A stretch of DNA of 44,208 bases from NCBI GenBank assembly GCA_009702325.1, contig WLID01000011.1, positions 1-44,208 of the forward strand. The letters are read 5' to 3'. Under the pieces are notes generated by a model, which worked only from the letters and a program-made list of their open reading frames with translations, made no database searches and had not been told where the DNA came from. Position numbers and translations under genes: made by a program. Below, one piece after another: positions 40,376 through 44,208 of the stretch. This DNA is from Actinomycetota bacterium. Lineage in GTDB: Bacteria; Actinomycetota; Thermoleophilia; Gaiellales; Gaiellaceae. Position 1 is the stretch's first letter. The number at the start of each line of letters is the position of its first letter.

Positions 40376-40379
40376 CGAA

Positions 40380-41189
40380 TCAGCTCGCGTCGTTGCTTGT
40401 GCTGAACGTGCTGGAGCCGCCCGGAACGGCGAAGCTCTTTTCGGCCAACCAGCCCCCGTCGACGGTCAACGCGATCCCGGTGACGTACGCGCTCTGCGGG
40501 CCCGCGAGGTAGAGCGCCGCCTGCGCAACATCGTCGGCAGTGCCAGAGCGACCAAGCGGCACAACGCTCGCGAGCTCGTTCTCGAACCGCTCGTCAGCCC
40601 AATACGCCTCGGTCATCGCGGTGCGAATGACGCCTGGGCAGAGGGCATTCACGCGAATGCCGGCGGGCGCGAGATCGCGCGAGAGGCTCTTCGTGAGTCC
40701 GACCACAGCGTGCTTCGACGCGGAGTAGGCGGGACGATTGGACAGGCCGATCAGTCCGCCCACCGACGCGAGGTTGACGATCGTGCCGCCACCGCTCTCG
40801 CGCATCCGCCGTGCAGCCGCCTGACACCAGTAGAAGAGCCCGTTCACGTTGATGTCCATCACCGCTCTCCACTCCTCAGGGGTGATGTCGTAGACGTTCT
40901 TGATCTCGCGGATCCCCGCACAGTTGACAAGGATGTCGATCCGACCGGCCTCCGTCACGACCGATTCGGCAGCGGCATCGACCGAGGCCGCATCCCGAAC
41001 ATCACCAACGCGAACGAGCGCCCCCTCGGAGCCGTTGCGCGCCAGCTCAGCCACCAGATCAGCGAGTGCATCCGCCGAGCGATCAACACCGACGATACGT
41101 GCCCCCTCGCGCGCAAAGGTGCGTGCGATCTCGCGACCAATGCCGCTCCCGGCCCCGGTGATCACCGCAACACGTCCCTCCAGCAGCAT
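40380..41189 (-). CDS. Classical short-chain dehydrogenase/reductase (FabG-like)
   Basis: A 269-residue NAD(P)-dependent oxidoreductase. The cofactor loop TGAGSGIGRE, the NAG-like site VNCAGI, the catalytic S in NLASVGG and Y-x3-K in YSASKHAV are all present, and PGVIRTAMTEAYW follows. The ribosome site AGGAG is 8 bases before the second ATG (41189), which decides the start over the ATG 6 bases earlier. The substrate (3-oxoacyl, polyol or butanediol) is not evident. It diverges from the VOC-E1 operon with about 110 bases between. Confidence 0.88.
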   Translation of the reverse strand: MLLEGRVAVITGAGSGIGREIARTFAREGARIVGVDRSADALADLVAELARNGSEGALVRVGDVRDAASVDAAAESVVTEAGRIDILVNCAGIREIKNVYDITPEEWRAVMDINVNGLFYWCQAAARRMRESGGGTIVNLASVGGLIGLSNRPAYSASKHAVVGLTKSLSRDLAPAGIRVNALCPGVIRTAMTEAYWADERFENELASVVPLGRSGTADDVAQAALYLAGPQSAYVTGIALTVDGGWLAEKSFAVPGGSSTFSTSNDAS

Positions 41190-41298
41190 GGTCATCGCTC
41201 CTCGTCTGGACGGCTCCGCGTATTCGGGGCCGACGCCTGACTATCGTATGGACCGCGATGGCACTGCTCAACGAGTCTCGACGCGGAGACACCGGCGC

Positions 41299-41775
41299 AT
41301 GAGCTCAACCTGGGCTGTTACCGGGCCACGACACGCGGGCATCACGGTGTCGAACCTCGACCGTGCGCTCGAGTTCTACATCGACACGCTTGGTCTTGAG
41401 CTGCTCTGGCGCCGTGAATACGCCGAACCCGAGATTCGCGACATCGTGGGTGTGCCCGATGCGACATCCTTCGACATCGCGATGGTGCAGGTGCCCGGCG
41501 GGGAGTTTCAGATCGAGCTGCTCGAATACCGCGGCTGCGAGCGTCGCTCAGGCGCGACGAGCCCGGCCGACTACGGCACCGGCCACATCTGCCTCTTCGT
41601 CGACGGCATCGATGCGCTCTACGCGGAGCTCGCCGAGAAGGGTGTGCAGTTTCGGTCACCACGCGGGCCGGTCGAGATGACCGGTGGCGCGAACAAGGGC
41701 GGCAAGAGCCTCTACTCACTCGACCCCGACGGCTACATCGTCGAACTCCACCAGCGACCACCGAGGGCGGCATGA
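41299..41775 (+). CDS. Glyoxalase/bleomycin-resistance (VOC) family protein
   Basis: 158 residues with two beta-alpha-beta-beta-beta units. RHAGITVSNLDRALEFYIDTLG gives the first metal ligand (His) and FQIELLEYRG the second (Glu). GTGHICLFVDGIDALYAELAEKG supplies the second unit with its His, and YIVELHQ the last Glu. A metal-dependent lyase, epimerase or dioxygenase role is likely. Its stop overlaps the start of the E1 gene by ATGA, so the two are translated together. Such a VOC-E1 pair suggests a role on a 2-oxo acid or 2-hydroxy acid, which is inference. Confidence 0.83.
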   Translation: MSSTWAVTGPRHAGITVSNLDRALEFYIDTLGLELLWRREYAEPEIRDIVGVPDATSFDIAMVQVPGGEFQIELLEYRGCERRSGATSPADYGTGHICLFVDGIDALYAELAEKGVQFRSPRGPVEMTGGANKGGKSLYSLDPDGYIVELHQRPPRAA

Positions 41776-43784
41776 GATCACGTGTGAAGATTGTTCGGTC
41801 GCGACCCAAAGATCGACCGCCGCTGCTTGAGCAGTACCGCGCCATGGTGCGGATCCGGGTGTTCGAGGATCGCGCAGCGCAGCTCTTCCACGAAGGGGTG
41901 ATTGTCGGAACCGCGCACAGCTGCGTTGGGCAGGAGGCGATCGCCGTTGGAGCCGCCGGCGTGATGCGGCCAGACGACTACCTCGTTGGCCATCACCGCT
42001 CACACGGCCACCTGATCGCGGCCGGGGCCGACATGCGCCGGATGATGGCCGAGATGTTCGGTCGCCGAACCGGCTACTGCAAAGGACTTGGCGGCTCGAT
42101 GCATATCGCCGACCTTTCGCTCAACATCATTGGCTGCAACGGGATTGTTGGCGCCGGGCTGCCGCACGCGTGCGGTGCCGCACTCACCGCGAAGCTCAAG
42201 GGGACAGGGCAGGCGGCTGTCGCGTTTTTCGGTGATGGTGCCGCAGGGCAGGGTGCTGCCCATGAGGCGATGAACCTCGCCGCAACCTGGAAGCTTCCGG
42301 TCGTGTTCATCTGCGAGAACAACCAGTTCGCGCTCTCTGCCGGATGGGACACCCAGCGCGCAGTCGCCGACATCGCGGCGCGTGCCGCTGGGTATGGCAT
42401 GCCGGGTGTGATCGCGGACGGCAACGATGTCGAGGAGGTCGAGGATGTTGTTGCCGAGGCGCTCGCTCGCGCCCGATCAGGCGACGGCCCAACGCTTGTC
42501 GAGCTCAAGACGTTCCGCCGCATGCAGCACTCGATGCGCGCGAACCTGCCCGATGTTCGCGACCGCGCCGTGATCGACGAGTGGGAGCCAAAAGATCCGT
42601 TGCCACGGCTCGAACGACGCGTCCTTGAGGGCTCGTTCGCGACGGAGGCCGAGATGGCAGCCGTGAGGGCCGAGGTGGAAGCCGAGGTCGAACTCGCCAT
42701 CACGACAGCGCTCGCCGACGAGCCTGCCAACCCTGACGATCTGCTGTCATCGGTTTACGCGCCGCATCGCCAGCCTGCCGCGCCGCCCGCACCTGGCACG
42801 CGTGAGCTGGCGTTCGTGCCAGCGATCCGCGAGGCGCTCGCGCAGGAGCTTGCGGCCGACGACAACGTCTTTGTGATGGGTGAGGACGTCGCCAAGGTAG
42901 GCGGCATCTTCCGTGCGACCGAAGGGCTCTACGAAGCGTTCGGTGCCGATCGGATTCGCGACACGCCGCTCACCGAAAGCGGTTTTGTCGGGGCCGGTAT
43001 CGGTGCTGCGCTCTCCGGGCTGCGCCCTGTAGTCGAACTCCAGTTCTCCGACTTCGCCGGTGTCGCGTTCGACCAGATCCTGAACCAGGCGGCGAAGCTC
43101 CGGTTCATGATGGGTGGGGCACCGACACTTCCACTGACCATTCGGATGGTCTCGGGTGGCGGCGTGCGCCTCGGCGCCCAGCACTCACAAAGCCTCGAAG
43201 CGCTGTTCGCGCATATCCCCGGCCTCGTTGTCGTGATGCCGTCAAACGCGTTCGACGCGAAAGGCCTGCTCGCAGCAGCGATCCAAGACGACAACCCCGT
43301 CATCTTCCTCGAGCAGAAGATGTTGTTCTTTGACGAGCCGATAGCCGTTCCTGAAGAGCGTTACGCGATCGAGCTCGGTCGTGGTCGTGTTGTGCGCGAG
43401 GGAACCGACGCTACGGTTGTCGCCCTCGGGGCGCTTGTGCCACTCGCCCAGCGCGCCGCACGCGAACTGGCTGCGGAAGGGATTGAGATCGAGATCGTCG
43501 ACCCGCGCACGTTGGTGCCGCTCGACACCGATCTCATCGCTGCGTCAGTGGCGAAGACACACCGGGTCGTGGTCGCACACGAGGCCGTTGAATTCTGTGG
43601 TTTCGGTGCCGAGATCGCCGCACGAATCGCCCAAGATTCGTTCTGGGAGCTCGACGCACCCGTGGTGAGAGTCGGCGCCCCGCACCACCCAATTCCGTAC
43701 CAGAAGGACCTCGAGCAGCTCACGCTGCCGGGAGCGCGTGAGATCGCCGAGGCCGTTCGGCGACTCCTCACGACCGGAAACTGA
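41772..43784 (+). CDS. Fused alpha/beta E1 of a 2-oxo acid or acetoin dehydrogenase
   Basis: A 670-residue thiamine-diphosphate enzyme that joins both E1 subunits. Residues 1-320 are the alpha part: RIRVFEDRAAQLFHEG, GGSMHIADL and the ThDP motif GDGAAGQGAAHEAMN-LAATW ending ENNQFALS. Residues 345-668 are the beta part: VMGEDVAKVGGIFRATEGL with the conserved Glu, PVVELQFSDFAG and IVDPRTLVPLDTDL. The linker (about 325-345) is Pro/Ala-rich. The alpha part resembles AcoA of acetoin dehydrogenase. No E2 acyltransferase or E3 is next to it. It could be acetoin or branched 2-oxo acid specific. Fusions of this type are known in the superfamily. Confidence 0.88.
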   Translation: MRSRVKIVRSRPKDRPPLLEQYRAMVRIRVFEDRAAQLFHEGVIVGTAHSCVGQEAIAVGAAGVMRPDDYLVGHHRSHGHLIAAGADMRRMMAEMFGRRTGYCKGLGGSMHIADLSLNIIGCNGIVGAGLPHACGAALTAKLKGTGQAAVAFFGDGAAGQGAAHEAMNLAATWKLPVVFICENNQFALSAGWDTQRAVADIAARAAGYGMPGVIADGNDVEEVEDVVAEALARARSGDGPTLVELKTFRRMQHSMRANLPDVRDRAVIDEWEPKDPLPRLERRVLEGSFATEAEMAAVRAEVEAEVELAITTALADEPANPDDLLSSVYAPHRQPAAPPAPGTRELAFVPAIREALAQELAADDNVFVMGEDVAKVGGIFRATEGLYEAFGADRIRDTPLTESGFVGAGIGAALSGLRPVVELQFSDFAGVAFDQILNQAAKLRFMMGGAPTLPLTIRMVSGGGVRLGAQHSQSLEALFAHIPGLVVVMPSNAFDAKGLLAAAIQDDNPVIFLEQKMLFFDEPIAVPEERYAIELGRGRVVREGTDATVVALGALVPLAQRAARELAAEGIEIEIVDPRTLVPLDTDLIAASVAKTHRVVVAHEAVEFCGFGAEIAARIAQDSFWELDAPVVRVGAPHHPIPYQKDLEQLTLPGAREIAEAVRRLLTTGN

Positions 43785-43839
43785 CGAATCCTGACGCGAA
43801 TTCCGCGTGAGGCATCTGATTTCGACTCCCCGTGGTCTA

Positions 43840-43869
43840 TTGACGAATTGTTAACGCACCGTCTATAAA
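43840..43869 (+). promoter_or_regulatory. Sigma-70-type promoter
   Basis: TTGACG (43840-43845) and TATAAA (43864-43869) are separated by 18 bases, close to consensus and unusual in this GC-rich DNA. It points at the [2Fe-2S] subunit gene, with the start of transcription near 43876 and a leader of about 112 bases. Confidence 0.75.
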
Positions 43870-43875
43870 CGGTGC
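43856..43875. promoter_or_regulatory. Inverted repeat over the -10 box (operator candidate)
   Basis: GCACCGT (43856-43862) and ACGGTGC (43869-43875) are perfect 7-base arms around CTATAA, so the -10 box lies inside the repeat. A bound repressor would block the promoter directly. Confidence 0.55.
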
Positions 43876-43920
43876 TGACAGTCGCGCTTCGCGCGGCCGT
43901 TATGTGTGTTTCCAAAGAGC

Positions 43921-43982
43921 GGTCCTCGACGAAGAGGCTCTACCTCGACGCTGAGGACACCGTCTCTCCAGATGGAGGAGGG
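43921..43982 (+). promoter_or_regulatory. Structured leader with hairpins at the ribosome site
   Basis: GTCCTC (43922-43927) pairs with GAGGAC (43953-43958), enclosing GAGG-CTCTA-CCTC. Downstream CTCC (43966-43969) pairs with GGAG (43974-43977) across AGAT. The latter partly hides the GGAGGAGGG ribosome site before the ATG at 43988. It may be a translational switch or only an RNA stabiliser. A molybdenum-cofactor RNA is possible because of the downstream gene, but I could not match that motif. Confidence 0.4.
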
Positions 43983-43987
43983 AATAG

Positions 43988-44208
43988 ATGGCAAGTACGT
44001 TGCGGATCAAGGTGAATGGGGTGTCGCACTCGGTGACGGCAACTCAGGACACCCCGCTTCTCTACGTGTTGCACAATGAGCTGCATCTGCACGGCCCGCG
44101 GTTTGGTTGCGGTCTTGCTCAGTGCGGTGCGTGTTCGGTTTTGCTTGATGGCAAGGAGATCCGGTCGTGTGTTACGCCGGTCGCTGCTGTTGCGGGCAAG
44201 AACATTAC
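43988..44208 (+). CDS. [2Fe-2S] small subunit of a molybdenum hydroxylase (partial, 3' end beyond window)
   Basis: The first 73 residues of an iron-sulfur subunit of the xanthine-oxidase/CO-dehydrogenase family. MASTLRIKVNGVSHSVTA is the usual N-terminus. HGPRFGCGLAQCGACSVLLDG carries three of the ferredoxin-type cysteines (C-x4-C-x2-C), and RSCVTPV gives the fourth. The subunit moves electrons from the molybdopterin subunit. The arrangement (this subunit first, others later) resembles IorA/IorB-type enzymes, but which substrate (isoquinoline, aldehyde, xanthine or CO) cannot be told from this part. GGAGGAGGG precedes the ATG. The gene runs off the window end. Confidence 0.9.
   Translation, partial: MASTLRIKVNGVSHSVTATQDTPLLYVLHNELHLHGPRFGCGLAQCGACSVLLDGKEIRSCVTPVAAVAGKNI

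Noticed and set aside
43794..43808. ACGCG-AATTC-CGCGT hairpin after the E1 gene
   Set aside because: A 5-base stem without a T-run is too weak to call a terminator.

Overview
The window is high-GC DNA, dense with genes and with little intergenic space. Many genes start with GTG, and seven neighbouring pairs share a four-base start/stop overlap (GTGA or ATGA). The gene set fits a Gram-positive actinobacterium: an F420-type luciferase-like oxidoreductase, a PPOX split-barrel protein, a LytR C-terminal-domain protein, a DUF3054 membrane protein, an ABC/FtsX exporter and a class II ribonucleotide reductase. Style and content make me lean towards Thermoleophilia-like Actinomycetota, but this is inference without a database search. 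I see no insertion sequence, prophage, integrase or CRISPR array, and no stretch longer than 300 bases lacks a gene.

Bases 1-13700 look like a reductive pyrimidine (uracil/thymine) breakdown locus. Present are dihydropyrimidinase (5574-6968), an N-carbamoyl-beta-alanine amidohydrolase-type enzyme (10882-12123), a class III omega-aminotransferase (38-1390) and a CoA-acylating (methyl)malonate-semialdehyde dehydrogenase (2302-3819). There is also a four-gene NMT1/THI5-type ABC importer (7093-10813). Together these would carry imported or dihydro-pyrimidine to beta-alanine and then acetyl-CoA (propionyl-CoA from thymine). The first enzyme, dihydropyrimidine dehydrogenase, is not in the window. 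An F420-type oxidoreductase of unknown substrate (12674-13687) sits beside the amidohydrolase and is a candidate for a redox step. A 26-bp palindrome lies between the divergent importer and amidohydrolase genes.

Bases 13700-23630 hold envelope and transport genes. An ABC/FtsX/Nudix operon stands behind a promoter region with four CAGG half-sites spaced by one helical turn. Then come an enolase-superfamily enzyme, a two-domain cupredoxin coupled to a DUF3054 membrane protein, and an ArsR-MMPL exporter operon. Divergent from that operon is a small DUF2892 protein, with a palindromic operator between them. A lipoprotein follows.

Bases 23640-32400 hold secreted or wall-related proteins (DUF1906 plus fibronectin III; peptidoglycan-binding plus CHAP), the adenosylcobalamin-dependent ribonucleotide reductase, an anchored protein of unknown function, an O-antigen-ligase-like polymerase and a LytR_C protein.

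Bases 32400-39610 hold an NDP-sugar epimerase and, starting 21 bases away in the other direction, a run tmk-holB-membrane protein-aldolase-SDR. Inorganic pyrophosphatase, an EamA transporter and tRNA-Thr(CGU) follow. Bases 39650-44208 hold a TauE-like permease, an SDR, a VOC protein coupled to a fused alpha/beta E1 of a 2-oxo acid or acetoin dehydrogenase, and the start of a [2Fe-2S] subunit of a molybdenum hydroxylase. That last gene has a strong promoter, an operator-like repeat over the -10 box and a structured leader.
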